Below are positions 28,576-38,428 of a stretch of 64,000 bases of DNA, one piece after another. Location: positions 1 through 64,000 of the forward strand of contig JAGHVC010000109.1 in assembly GCA_018064505.1 (NCBI GenBank), written 5' to 3'. The notes below the pieces were generated by a model, which was not told the DNA's origin, searched no databases, and worked only from the letters and a program-made list of their open reading frames with translations. Positions within the stretch are counted from its first letter, which is position 1. Each line of letters opens with the position of its first letter. A program made the translations under genes and the position numbers. This stretch comes from Candidatus Minthosoma caballi (lineage in GTDB: Bacteria > Bacteroidota > Bacteroidia > Bacteroidales > Bacteroidaceae).

Positions 28576-29946
28576 TTATTCTTCGTTAACTTCTTCTGCT
28601 TCAACTTCAGCAGGAACATCTTTCTTCTTTGCGAGGTATTCTGGGAGATTAAGACCAGCCATGTCGAAGAGCTCGTTGAGAGGTGGAACACTCTTCATCA
28701 ATCCGCTCACGAAGTTAGCTGTGCTGCCTTTCCCGTCAGCCGAGCTTCCATTGTCCCAAACTGTTACATGATCGATGTTGATACCCTTAACAGCCTCAAC
28801 CTGAGTCTTGACAAGTTCTGGGAGTTTCTCGAGCAAGAGGAGCATGTAAGCCTTGTTTGCATCGCCGCCTGCTGCCTGAACCATCTTGTCATAACCTTGT
28901 GCTTGGCGAGAGAGAATCTCAAAGAGACCGCGAGCTTCTGCTTCCATCTTGGCGTATGCAGCATCAGCTTCACCCTTAGCCTTAACACGAGTCTTTTCTG
29001 CCTCTGCTTCAGCCTCTATAATCTTACGCTTCTTCTCGATTTCCTGACTTACGAGCACATTCGCAGCCTGAGTTGCGCGCTCTCTTTCTGCACGAGCTTC
29101 CTCGGCTGCTTTTTCTGCAGAGTATGCTTCCTCAAGAGCCTTTGCCTGAGCAACTTTCTCTGCTGCAGTAGCCTTGCGCTGTGCTTCTGCCTCACGCTCA
29201 CGGCGCACAGCCTCAGAATTGGCAATCTGCACTTTAGCTTCGTTCTCACCTTGTACAGCCTGAGCATTTGCTTCTGCTGTACGAATACGAGTTTCACGAA
29301 CTGCGTCAGCTTTACCAATCTCACCAATCTTCTCCTGCTCAGCCACGCGAACCTTAGCTTCATTGATAGCTTTAGCAGCAGCCTCCTGACCAAGAGCTTC
29401 GATGTAGCCAGACTCATCGTTGATGTCGGTTACATTGACATTGATGAGGCGAAGACCAATTTTCTTGAGCTCTACTTCCACATTGCTTGAAATAGCATCC
29501 AAGAACTTGTCACGGTCGCTGTTCAACTCCTCAATTGACATTGTTGCGATTACGAGACGAAGCTGACCGAAGAGGATATCACGAGCGAGTTCCTGAATCT
29601 GTCCTGGTGTCTGACCGAGCAAGCGTTCTGCTGCTGCTGTCATCGACTCAGGGTCTGTGCTGATGCCGACAGTGAATCGACAAGGAACATCCACGCGAAT
29701 GTTCTGGCGTGAAAGAGCGTTAGTGAGGTTTGCATCAATGCTGATAGGAGTAAGGCTAAGATAAGCGTAGTCTTGAATGATTGGCCACACAAAGGTACCG
29801 CCGCCATGTACGCACTTGGCAGAGCCTTTGTTTCCTGTTGTTCCATACACTACGAGAATCTTGTCTGAAGGACATCTTCTGTATCGATTGACGATTGATA
29901 CGATAAGCACGATGGCTACTACCACGGCTGCAACAATTAAATACAT
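28576..29946 (-). CDS. SPFH-domain flotillin-like protein
   Basis: N-terminal TM, SPFH domain, long Ala/Glu-rich coiled coil (EAEAQRKATAAEKVAQAKALEEAYSAEKAAEEARAE). Confidence 0.88.
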   Translation of the reverse strand: MYLIVAAVVVAIVLIVSIVNRYRRCPSDKILVVYGTTGNKGSAKCVHGGGTFVWPIIQDYAYLSLTPISIDANLTNALSRQNIRVDVPCRFTVGISTDPESMTAAAERLLGQTPGQIQELARDILFGQLRLVIATMSIEELNSDRDKFLDAISSNVEVELKKIGLRLINVNVTDINDESGYIEALGQEAAAKAINEAKVRVAEQEKIGEIGKADAVRETRIRTAEANAQAVQGENEAKVQIANSEAVRREREAEAQRKATAAEKVAQAKALEEAYSAEKAAEEARAERERATQAANVLVSQEIEKKRKIIEAEAEAEKTRVKAKGEADAAYAKMEAEARGLFEILSRQAQGYDKMVQAAGGDANKAYMLLLLEKLPELVKTQVEAVKGINIDHVTVWDNGSSADGKGSTANFVSGLMKSVPPLNELFDMAGLNLPEYLAKKKDVPAEVEAEEVNEE

Positions 29947-29964
29947 AGTATAATTCTTGTTATT

Positions 29965-30537
29965 TTATTTTACCAATAAAGTTGATTTCTCAATAATCTC
30001 AATAACTTGCACTTTCATGCCAGACTTGAGTTCGTCTCCGTCAGTGATTGCTTCAAATTCATGCACTGCGCCGTTTAGGCTTACTTGAATTTTTCCCTTT
30101 CCCGAGCGGTTAGCAGGGATGCGAAGGTAAACATCCACGCTCTTTCCGACACAATCGTTGATATTGAAAGCACCATTGTGCTCCAGTTTGTTTGTCTGCT
30201 TTTTGATTAAGAAGAACATAAACACGAATGCAACACCTACAGCAAGAGCGATGATTGTGAGCAGAATTTTGTTTTCAATCACATCGTAAAAGCTTACGCC
30301 AGCCCATCCGAAGCCAACAATGAGGTTGACAAAATTCTTGATGCTGAAGAGTGATAAGCCTCCCCCCAAATCCATGGTGTTTGCTCCGTCGAAATCCACA
30401 TCAATGTCGGATGAATCCATGCCGATTAATGTAAGCACCATTTGTACCACGAATATTAGCGATCCGATGATGGCGCATCCCCAGAACACCTGCTGATAAG
30501 TGTCTAAGGCATTATACATGTCTAAGTATTCTTGCAT
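29965..30537 (-). CDS. NfeD/YqiJ-like membrane protein with C-terminal OB-like domain
   Basis: TM segments then VYLRIPANRSGKGKIQVSLNGAVHEFEAITDGDELKSGMKVQVIEI; adjacent to SPFH gene. Confidence 0.75.
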   Translation of the reverse strand: MQEYLDMYNALDTYQQVFWGCAIIGSLIFVVQMVLTLIGMDSSDIDVDFDGANTMDLGGGLSLFSIKNFVNLIVGFGWAGVSFYDVIENKILLTIIALAVGVAFVFMFFLIKKQTNKLEHNGAFNINDCVGKSVDVYLRIPANRSGKGKIQVSLNGAVHEFEAITDGDELKSGMKVQVIEIIEKSTLLVK

Positions 30538-30558
30538 AAGCTTTTTATTTAGAGTTTT

Positions 30559-30601
30559 CCTCCCACTGCCCTGCCTGTAAGAAGATAGGGCAGTGGTGAG
30601 G
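30559..30601. other. intergenic stem-loop
   Basis: cctcccactgccct ... agggcagtggtgagg (about 14-bp stem, one bulge). Confidence 0.6.
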
Positions 30602-30612
30602 AGATTTTAATA

Positions 30613-32352
30613 TTAGAGTTTCAAGTCTGCCTTGATTGCGTCAACTTTCTCTTTAGCGGTAGCCACTGCAGAGTCGTAGCACTTAGGGCAACCCATTTCG
30701 CCCTTGACCTCAACATAGAACTTGATCTTTGGCTCTGTGCCTGAAGGACGAACAGAAATCTTTGTACCGTCCTCTGTGAACCACTGAAGCACATTGCTAG
30801 TAGCAGGCATGTCAAGGTCTGTGACAGTGCCGTCAGCAGCTGTTGCCTTGAGAGTCTTGTAGTCCTTGACAAGCACTACAGGGCTTCCACCGAGGCTCTT
30901 TGGAGGACAAGCACGGAAGTCTTCCATCATCTGCTTGATTTCGTCAGCACCGCTCTTTCCTGGCTTTGTCACAGAGATTGCGTTCTGATAAGCGAAGCCG
31001 TAGTCGAGGTAAATCTTCATGAGAAGGTCGTAGAGAGTCATGCCGTTGTCCTTAGCCCAAGCTGCGATTTCGCAAAGGAGACAGATTGATGCTGGACTAT
31101 CCTTGTCGCGCACTTTATCGAATGGGAGGTAACCGAACGATTCCTCACCGCCGCCAATGTACTTCTTAACGCCTTCAGAGAGCTTGATCTCACGAGCAAT
31201 CCACTTGAATCCAGTGAATACATCGCGAATTTCAACATTATTGCGCTTAGCGATTTCTGCAATTGTCTCAGTTGTCACGATTGTCTTAACCATGAACTCG
31301 TTACCTTTCAACTGACCGAGCTTCTTCTTGTTCTCGATGATATAGTATGAGAGCATGAGAGCTGTCTGGTTGCCGTTGAGGATGCACCACTCGCCTTTAG
31401 GGTCGCGGCAAACAACTGCGAGACGGTCAGCATCTGGGTCAGAAGCGAGCACGAGGTCAGCGTTGAGCTTTGTGCCGAGGTTCATACCCATTGTCATTGC
31501 CTCAGAGTTTTCTGGGTTTGGAGAAACAACAGTAGGGAAGTTGCCATCCACAACCATCTGTTCTGCAACGACATTGATGTTCTGGAAGCCCCATGTGCGG
31601 AGAGCTGCAGGGATTATTACGCGGCCTGTGCCGTGAAGTGGAGAGTAAACAATGCAGAGATCCTTCTGGCGATTGATAACCTCTTGATCAACGAGTGCCT
31701 CATGAACAGCGTCGAGATAATCCATATCCATCTCGCCACCGATAATCTGGATAAGGTCCTTGTTTGGAGTGAATTTCACCTGGTCAATAGTCACCTTATT
31801 CACTTCATCAATGATGCCAGTGTCATGTGGAGCAAGCACCTGCGCACCGTCGTCCCAGTAAGCCTTGTAGCCGTTGTACTCGCGTGGGTTGTGTGAAGCT
31901 GTGATGTTTACACCAGCCTGAGCGCCGAGCTGACGGATTGCGAATGAGATTTCTGGAGTAGGGCGGAGGCTCTCGAAAAGATAAGCCTTGATGCCGTTAG
32001 CAGAGAAAATGTCAGCAACAGTTTCTGCGAAGAGGCGAGAGTTGTTGCGGCAGTCGTGGCCAACAACTACAGAGATATTCTCCTTGCCTGCGAATGCCTT
32101 GTTGATGTAGTTAGCAAAGCCCTGAGTAGCCATGCCAACGATATACTTATTCATGCGGTTAGTACCAGCACCCATGATGCCGCGAAGACCGCCTGTGCCG
32201 AACTCAAGGCTCTGGTAGAAAGCGTCGATGAGTGGGTTCTTGTCCTCTGCGTCGAGGAGTGCCTTTACTTCTGCCTGTGTGTCGGCGTCGAATGCAGGAG
32301 AGAGCCACTTCTGTGCCTCTGCTGTACATTTGTTGATAAGTTCTTGATCCAT
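30613..32352 (-). CDS. phosphoglucomutase/phosphomannomutase (phospho-sugar mutase)
   Basis: FGTGGLRGIMGAGTNRMN, TASHNPREYNGYK, DPDADRL, SGTEPKIKFY. Confidence 0.93.
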   Translation of the reverse strand: MDQELINKCTAEAQKWLSPAFDADTQAEVKALLDAEDKNPLIDAFYQSLEFGTGGLRGIMGAGTNRMNKYIVGMATQGFANYINKAFAGKENISVVVGHDCRNNSRLFAETVADIFSANGIKAYLFESLRPTPEISFAIRQLGAQAGVNITASHNPREYNGYKAYWDDGAQVLAPHDTGIIDEVNKVTIDQVKFTPNKDLIQIIGGEMDMDYLDAVHEALVDQEVINRQKDLCIVYSPLHGTGRVIIPAALRTWGFQNINVVAEQMVVDGNFPTVVSPNPENSEAMTMGMNLGTKLNADLVLASDPDADRLAVVCRDPKGEWCILNGNQTALMLSYYIIENKKKLGQLKGNEFMVKTIVTTETIAEIAKRNNVEIRDVFTGFKWIAREIKLSEGVKKYIGGGEESFGYLPFDKVRDKDSPASICLLCEIAAWAKDNGMTLYDLLMKIYLDYGFAYQNAISVTKPGKSGADEIKQMMEDFRACPPKSLGGSPVVLVKDYKTLKATAADGTVTDLDMPATSNVLQWFTEDGTKISVRPSGTEPKIKFYVEVKGEMGCPKCYDSAVATAKEKVDAIKADLKL

Positions 32353-32427
32353 TGTATTTGATTTTTTAGTTGTTTATGAATAATCTATTTCCATGTTGCA
32401 TTTTGTCTCCATTGCGATTTAGTGATG

Positions 32428-32435
32428 CAAAGGTA
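32428..32435 (-). promoter_or_regulatory. putative -7 element TACCTTTG
   Basis: Upstream of phosphomutase on minus strand. Confidence 0.45.
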
Positions 32436-32528
32436 ATGTATTCAGTGCAATTGTGTTTCAATCTGCAATGTTGCAATTCTGTTTGCGTCCTTAGTCAATC
32501 TTGGAGTTGCAATGTTGCAAATATAACT

Positions 32529-32566
32529 AAAAATCCCGAAAGACTTGTATGCTTTCGGGATTTTTT
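32529..32566. terminator. intrinsic terminator (bidirectional)
   Basis: AAAAATCCCGAAAG...CTTTCGGGATTTTTT. Confidence 0.85.
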
Positions 32567-32571
32567 ACGAT

Positions 32572-35118
32572 TTATTTAGTTTTTATAGCGATTTTTGACG
32601 CTTTCAGAGTAGGAGATGAAACTTTCAGCGTCACATTGCCACTCTTTCGTGTCGAGCGAAGTATGCACTGCATGTAGCCAGATTGCATCTTTTTCGTCTT
32701 CACTTTGTGAAAAATATCATTCGTGTAGTGGTCGCCGTTGTCAATAGCAACAAGAGTGGCTTCACCTTCCACCTCCACGGTCACTTCATCTTCGGCATTC
32801 TCCACCACTTTGCCTTTAGCATCTACAGCGTAGATGTTCAGATATCTCAAGCTCATGCCGTCAGCTTGCCACTCTCCCAAAAGTTTCTCTTCTTGGACAA
32901 CAAGCTTCACTGCCTTTCCGCTTGATGCAATCTCATCTCTGCTCACTTCTTTACCTTCTTTTCTTGCAATGGCAGTCACGGTGCCTCCATTGCCATACTC
33001 AATGCCGCTCCAGAGAATCATGTTCTTCTTTGCAATGTCGTCTCTTTCATTTTTCTTCACGCCTATTGACTTGCCATTCACCAACAGCTCCACCTCGTCG
33101 GCATTAGTGTATGTGAACAGATTCTGCTTTGAACCCTCAGCAAAGTTCCAGCAAGTGCTTATTTTTTGTTGCCCCACCTTAATGTCGTTCCACTCCATGC
33201 TCTCGCCCTTGCCGCTTATCACACCAATCTTCACCACTGGCTCCTCAGCCTTTATCGCACTCTTTATAAGCCATGCCTGTGGGTAAGGTTGCATGGTGTG
33301 GTTAAAGAACGAGTAATTCCAGCCCTTCTTTGGCCATCCATTGCTTTCACCCCAATATTCTATTGCCCCCCACCAGCACAAGCCTACACCTCGTTCTTGA
33401 TTCATGCCGAAGAATGGCTGCAGCAGCTGGTTTGTCACTGCTTCGCTCTGGAAGAGAATCAAGTCCTTCTTGTGGTCATAATATCCATGGTATGCATCCC
33501 ACTGATAATTGAACGAAGCCACTTCCGTCTCGCATGCCAATTCTGGTGGAACGAGGTAAGTTTTGAAGTCGGGAGTGTTTCGTTGCGCGCCAGCACGAGC
33601 AGGGAACATTGCCACTGTTGTTGGTCGGGTCCTGTCATAGCGCTTCAGGAATGTGTCAAATATTTTGTATGTAGTGATGCCCCAGTCGTTTGTTTGATAT
33701 CCACTCCAATCCGAGCGTGTCTGCAGTTCGTTGCCAAGGCTCCACATCACAATACATGGGTGGTTTCTGTCTTTCTTCACCCACTCGCTCATCAGCTCTG
33801 GCCATATCTGCATGAAAGGTTTTCTTCCGCCCCAGTAGTCTTTGTCGCTCCACTTGTCGATGAGTTCATCAACAATCAGCAATCCAACTTTATCCGCCAT
33901 CTTGTAAAATCCTTCAGAGTAAGGGTTGTGCGAACATCTTATCGCATTGAATCCGAATGCCTTGAGCTGTCTCATCATTCTTTCAACACCATCGTCAAAT
34001 GCAGCTACGCCTAAAGCCCCCATGTCATGGTGATTAGCAATGCCAGTGAGGAAAACTTTCTTGCCATTCAGTTTGAATCCGAAGTCTGTGCCGTACTCAA
34101 TCTTGCGGAATCCGAAATTATCAGCTACGGAGTCGATAGTCACGCCATTTTCAACCAGCACAGCTTCTACCGAGTAGAGGGTAGGAGAGTCAATGTCCCA
34201 CAGTTTCGGGTTCGACACCTTTATCTCTGGCAACATCACCTCAGTGTTGTTCTGAATCGTATGGTCTGGCATTGCGCTTTCTGCCGAACCAATCACTTTG
34301 CCATCAGCATCCTTCACAATGGCCTTTATCTTTACATCATGCTTCTGCCAGCCCTCAACTTGCACCTGCACAAGTGCTGTCCAGACCCCATCTAAGCTTT
34401 GATTACCGAGGGAACCTTCAGAACTGTTTGCCGACATATATCCCTTGCCATTGAGTGAGCTGGATGGGGAGATAGTCTGTATGTATAGTCCGTGTCTTGC
34501 AATATGTGTAGGGTTCATAGCCTTCACATACACATCACGGAATATTCCTCCGCCAGTGTACCATCGGCTGCCATTCATCTTGCCAGTGTTGGCATACACT
34601 GCCACCACATTGTCCCCATCATAGTTCAGCACTTTGCTCATGTCCACTTCAAAGCCTGTGTATCCATACTCATTACTGCCCACTTTCTTGCCGTTCACAT
34701 ACACATCGCAATAGTACATCACTCCGCCAAAATCCATCACCACCTTCTTGCCCTTCCATGACTCATCTGCCTTGAAAGTCTTTCTATACCATCCGCCGCA
34801 CATCTTTTTGAATCCGCGTCCTTTGTCCTCTTTTTCATCCCATGGCTGTTCAAACTGGAAGTCGTGAGGCAAATCCAGCTTGCGCCAAGCCGAATCGTCA
34901 TACTCAGCTTTCTCAGCGCCGCTCACCTCGCCCTCGGCAAATTTCCAATCGAAATTGAACAGTACTCTTTGCTGAGCAGCAAACTGCCCAATAGCAACAT
35001 TCTCAGCCACATTGCCCTTCACTTCCTCAATGTATTGAGCTATAGCCCTATTTGGCATCATCACAGCCAGGACTCCCAGAGCCAAAGCTTTTAGCGTGTT
35101 AAGTTGATATTTTCTCAT
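32572..35118 (-). CDS. glycoside hydrolase family 2 (beta-galactosidase-like)
   Basis: Sugar-binding/Ig-like/TIM-barrel order; FNAIRCSHNPYSEGFYKMADKVGLLIVDE; MWSLGNE. Confidence 0.92.
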   Translation of the reverse strand: MRKYQLNTLKALALGVLAVMMPNRAIAQYIEEVKGNVAENVAIGQFAAQQRVLFNFDWKFAEGEVSGAEKAEYDDSAWRKLDLPHDFQFEQPWDEKEDKGRGFKKMCGGWYRKTFKADESWKGKKVVMDFGGVMYYCDVYVNGKKVGSNEYGYTGFEVDMSKVLNYDGDNVVAVYANTGKMNGSRWYTGGGIFRDVYVKAMNPTHIARHGLYIQTISPSSSLNGKGYMSANSSEGSLGNQSLDGVWTALVQVQVEGWQKHDVKIKAIVKDADGKVIGSAESAMPDHTIQNNTEVMLPEIKVSNPKLWDIDSPTLYSVEAVLVENGVTIDSVADNFGFRKIEYGTDFGFKLNGKKVFLTGIANHHDMGALGVAAFDDGVERMMRQLKAFGFNAIRCSHNPYSEGFYKMADKVGLLIVDELIDKWSDKDYWGGRKPFMQIWPELMSEWVKKDRNHPCIVMWSLGNELQTRSDWSGYQTNDWGITTYKIFDTFLKRYDRTRPTTVAMFPARAGAQRNTPDFKTYLVPPELACETEVASFNYQWDAYHGYYDHKKDLILFQSEAVTNQLLQPFFGMNQERGVGLCWWGAIEYWGESNGWPKKGWNYSFFNHTMQPYPQAWLIKSAIKAEEPVVKIGVISGKGESMEWNDIKVGQQKISTCWNFAEGSKQNLFTYTNADEVELLVNGKSIGVKKNERDDIAKKNMILWSGIEYGNGGTVTAIARKEGKEVSRDEIASSGKAVKLVVQEEKLLGEWQADGMSLRYLNIYAVDAKGKVVENAEDEVTVEVEGEATLVAIDNGDHYTNDIFHKVKTKKMQSGYMQCILRSTRKSGNVTLKVSSPTLKASKIAIKTK

Positions 35119-35247
35119 ATAGTCTTTTGTGTAAAGTTAGTATCAGTTTTTCCGCTTGCAAAGTAACAAATTCTTTTTCTAATATGCAAACATTTCTTTA
35201 TGTCGTTTCCCTTTTCGACTGATAACATAAGCAGAACTCCGAAAAAC

Positions 35248-35780
35248 AACCTTTTTGTTTTTTCTACTTACCTACTTACCCTTTTTGCTGCAACCAATAG
35301 ATAATGAGTGCGTTATGCAGGGTAAGTACCTGCCTTCATACTTACCCTTTACTTACCATAAACCTACCCTATAGAGGACTACAAAAGAAGCACTCATATT
35401 TTCTTTTACTTTCATTCGGTATTTGCACAGCCAGCCTTCTGCCGTAAAACTTTTCCTGAAACTTCCGTAAAACAATTACGGACGAACCGTAACCTTATTA
35501 CAGCAGTTGCAGGAACAACATTACGGAAGAACCGCAATGAAATTCCTGCAATTGCCGTCAAAGCATTATGCAGAAGAGTCTGCAAACATAGTTCTGACAA
35601 CAATCCAATTGCGACAAAACGGAAAAGCCAGAACAGATAGCCTTTGCTGCTTGCTCTATGTGGTAAGTAAAGGGTAAGTAAGGGGTAAGTGTCGCTATCG
35701 ATACTTACCCTATGTAACGCCCTCATTATCTATTGATTATAGCAAAAAGGGTAAGTGGGGAAGTAGCAAAGGAAAAAGTT
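35248..35780. repeat. non-coding element bounded by ~100-bp inverted arms
   Basis: Arms 35264-35358 and 35661-35766 near-complementary over their length; ten ACTTACC(C)/(G)GGTAAGT iterons; weaker extension to 35248/35780. Confidence 0.85.
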
Positions 35781-35801
35781 ATGAATAAGCGAAGGAACAG
35801 G

Positions 35802-37457
35802 CTATTTCATCAAGTACTTGTCGCCTGTGGCTTTGAGTATTTGCTGGCGATAGGCCTCAGGGTATCCTGGACGATTTGGAGCTTCGGCATAGCCGTAAGG
35901 GGTTTTGAGGAAGCGGTCTCTATCATCAGTTTTCTTCACAGCCATATCGTTGTGTTTGACAACTAAGAACTTGAAGAGTTCTGTCCATTTCTTCATCATC
36001 GAATCAGAAGCGACATTGCAGCAATACTCTGTTGCTTTCTTTATGGTTTCGTCTTTGCCGCTTGGTTGATAAATCTTTTCGATTAATATGTTAACATTGT
36101 CAGATTCGCTATCAACATAAATCTCCTCAATGTGTTTCCTGTAACGGAGCAGGTCAGGGAACATCTTGTCATAATAAGGATAAACCATGTTGCTGACTGT
36201 GTTCTGAAGCCAGAAAGCAGATTCCCAAGAGAATGTGACATCGTCTTGCACTCCTTCGATGCGCTGGAAGCACTTTGGCACTTCACTCACGCCACAATAG
36301 ATTGGTACGAATGGAGCCATGTTAGGGTCGTCGTTTGTGAACCACACGACACCACCAATGCAGTCAGGGTACTGTGAACGCATTTGGCCAATGAAGCAGA
36401 ATGATGTCTGCTGGGTGCTGATTGGACGCTCGTTGAAGCATTCTTTGCTGTCCACTTTGAAAGTGAGTGGAGTAGGTCGGTACGGCATATTGTATGGACC
36501 AGCACCCAACTCGTTCTGAATGTCGAATGGCGTGCCCTCGTAGTGATCGCGCATGCATCCCATCACATCTTCAAGAGTGACAGGCTTCTTTGGCTTCAAG
36601 TAGAGTGGCATCTCTCCATTGAGTTCGTTTCCCTTAGCATATTCAATGTATTTGTCCATGCCGTCGCAGAGACGGTTGAAGGCACTCCAAGCACGAGCTT
36701 CGCAGAAACGCACGGCACCGAAGTCGTTTGGCGCATAGGCATCGCGGAATGAAAAATCTGCATCATTCTTGCCAGTGAAGAATCCCTTGGCACGAGCAAA
36801 TTTAATAACATCTTTGGCATAGAGCACATTGTTCTTGTCCTTCAGGTTGAAGCGAGTGATGCGGCTTTGATTAGCATGGGCACATACACAGTCGTCGGGA
36901 ATGCGAATAGCCACCCAAACTGCGCCTTTCGATCCGGGGCCCTTGCCCATCATCTCCATGATCCATGCTTCGTTCTTGTCGCAGATGGAGAATGTCTCGC
37001 CCTCAGAGTAGTAGCCGTACTGAGCCACGAGTGAAGTCATGATTTCGATTGCATTGCGAGCAGAAATAGAGCGTTCGAGGGCAATGTAGATGAGTGAGCC
37101 GTAGTCGATGATGCCAGTTGAGTCGGCAAGCTCTTCGCGGCCCCCGAAGGTCGTCTCAGTAATGCTGACTTGATTCTCGTTCATCTGTCCCACAACATTG
37201 TAGGTGCGCTCTGCTTGCGGAATCTCCCCAAGGTATTTGTTTGTGTCCCAATCAAAGATCTTTCGCATCTCGCCTTTCTGGTGAGTGCTTCCAACATGAC
37301 GATAGAGGTTGCCGTACATGCCGTAGGAGTCGGCATTGTAGCTGACGAACACGCTGCCATCGGCGGACGCTTTCTTGCCTACGATAACATTGGTGCAAGC
37401 GAGGGATGATAAAAGGAAAAAGCTGAAAGCTGAAAGTGTAAGAAGTGTTCTTTTCAT
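35802..37457 (-). CDS. C69-family dipeptidase
   Basis: Signal peptide MKRTLLTLSAFSFFLLSSLACTNVIVGKKASADGSVFVSYNADSYG; Cys nucleophile start of mature chain. Confidence 0.88.
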   Translation of the reverse strand: MKRTLLTLSAFSFFLLSSLACTNVIVGKKASADGSVFVSYNADSYGMYGNLYRHVGSTHQKGEMRKIFDWDTNKYLGEIPQAERTYNVVGQMNENQVSITETTFGGREELADSTGIIDYGSLIYIALERSISARNAIEIMTSLVAQYGYYSEGETFSICDKNEAWIMEMMGKGPGSKGAVWVAIRIPDDCVCAHANQSRITRFNLKDKNNVLYAKDVIKFARAKGFFTGKNDADFSFRDAYAPNDFGAVRFCEARAWSAFNRLCDGMDKYIEYAKGNELNGEMPLYLKPKKPVTLEDVMGCMRDHYEGTPFDIQNELGAGPYNMPYRPTPLTFKVDSKECFNERPISTQQTSFCFIGQMRSQYPDCIGGVVWFTNDDPNMAPFVPIYCGVSEVPKCFQRIEGVQDDVTFSWESAFWLQNTVSNMVYPYYDKMFPDLLRYRKHIEEIYVDSESDNVNILIEKIYQPSGKDETIKKATEYCCNVASDSMMKKWTELFKFLVVKHNDMAVKKTDDRDRFLKTPYGYAEAPNRPGYPEAYRQQILKATGDKYLMK

Positions 37458-37460
37458 AAT

Positions 37461-37487
37461 AAAAAGCCCGACGGAACCGTCGGGCAA
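37461..37487 (-). terminator. intrinsic terminator/attenuator after nadC
   Basis: Minus strand TTGCCCGACGGTTCCGTCGGGCTTTTTATT directly followed by ATG. Confidence 0.8.
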
Positions 37488-37499
37488 ATAAGGTTTAAT

Positions 37500-38375
37500 T
37501 TATTTTATGACGAGTTTGTCGCTGCCTGCTGCTTTGAAGCTCATATCCAATCCTTTGACCGAGTGGGTGAGTGCTCCGAATGAGATGAAATCAACGCCAG
37601 CTTGGGCGTAAGGAATCATTGTGTCGAATGTGATGCCACCACTTGATTCCGTCTCTGCACGACCTGCCACGATTTCCACAGCCTTCTTTGTGTCGGCAGG
37701 AGTGAAGTTGTCAAACATGATGCGGTCGCAGCCCTCAGCGAGAGCTTCGTCGAGTTCTTTCCAATTGCGTACCTCGCACTCAATCTTGAGGTCTTTGCCA
37801 TTATCCTTGCAGTATTGCTTAGCACGGCTGATGGCATTGTGCACGCCTCCACAGAAGTCGATGTGGTTGTCTTTGAGAAGAATCATGTCGAAAAGTCCTA
37901 TGCGGTGATTCATGCCTCCGCCAATCTTTACAGCTTCTTTCTCAAGCATACGCATGCCAGGAGTAGTCTTGCGTGTGTCGAGCACACGAGTTTTGGTGCC
38001 AGCGTCGATGAGTGCTTGCTGATACTTGTTTGTCATGGTTGCAATGCCTGACATTCGCTGAAGGATGTTAAGCATGAGGCGCTCTGTCTGGAGAAGGCTC
38101 TGCTCTTTGCCCTTGACAGACATTACGATGTCGCCAGGCTTGACATGTGCCCCATCTTCAATGTACACTTCCACCTCCATGGTAGGATCAAAACGGTGGA
38201 ATACTTGCTTTGCAATCTCAACTCCTGCAAAGATGCCTTCCTCTTTAATGAGGAGTTTGCTCTCGCCATACTGGTCGGCAGGGATGCAACAAAGGGTTGT
38301 GTGATCGCCATCGCCGATGTCTTCTGCAAAAGCGAGGTCGATGAGCTTGTCGTTGAGTTCTTCTACTGATAACAT
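37500..38375 (-). CDS. nadC: nicotinate-nucleotide diphosphorylase (carboxylating)
   Basis: LAFAEDIGDGDHTTLCCIP, RMSGIATMTNKY, RKTTPGMRMLEKEAVKIGGGMNHR. Confidence 0.95.
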   Translation of the reverse strand: MLSVEELNDKLIDLAFAEDIGDGDHTTLCCIPADQYGESKLLIKEEGIFAGVEIAKQVFHRFDPTMEVEVYIEDGAHVKPGDIVMSVKGKEQSLLQTERLMLNILQRMSGIATMTNKYQQALIDAGTKTRVLDTRKTTPGMRMLEKEAVKIGGGMNHRIGLFDMILLKDNHIDFCGGVHNAISRAKQYCKDNGKDLKIECEVRNWKELDEALAEGCDRIMFDNFTPADTKKAVEIVAGRAETESSGGITFDTMIPYAQAGVDFISFGALTHSVKGLDMSFKAAGSDKLVIK

Positions 38376-38428
38376 ATTTTATTGTTTTATAGAGGATTCG
38401 TTAGTTCTGTAAATCGATGTTTTTTCTT

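Noticed and set aside
33166-34014. 282-aa plus-strand ORF
   Set aside because: Antisense to GH2; shadow ORF.
35412-35726. 104-aa minus-strand ORF inside the inverted-repeat element
   Set aside because: Runs through repeat arm and hairpin core; translation is low complexity and matches no family I recognise; treated as non-coding.
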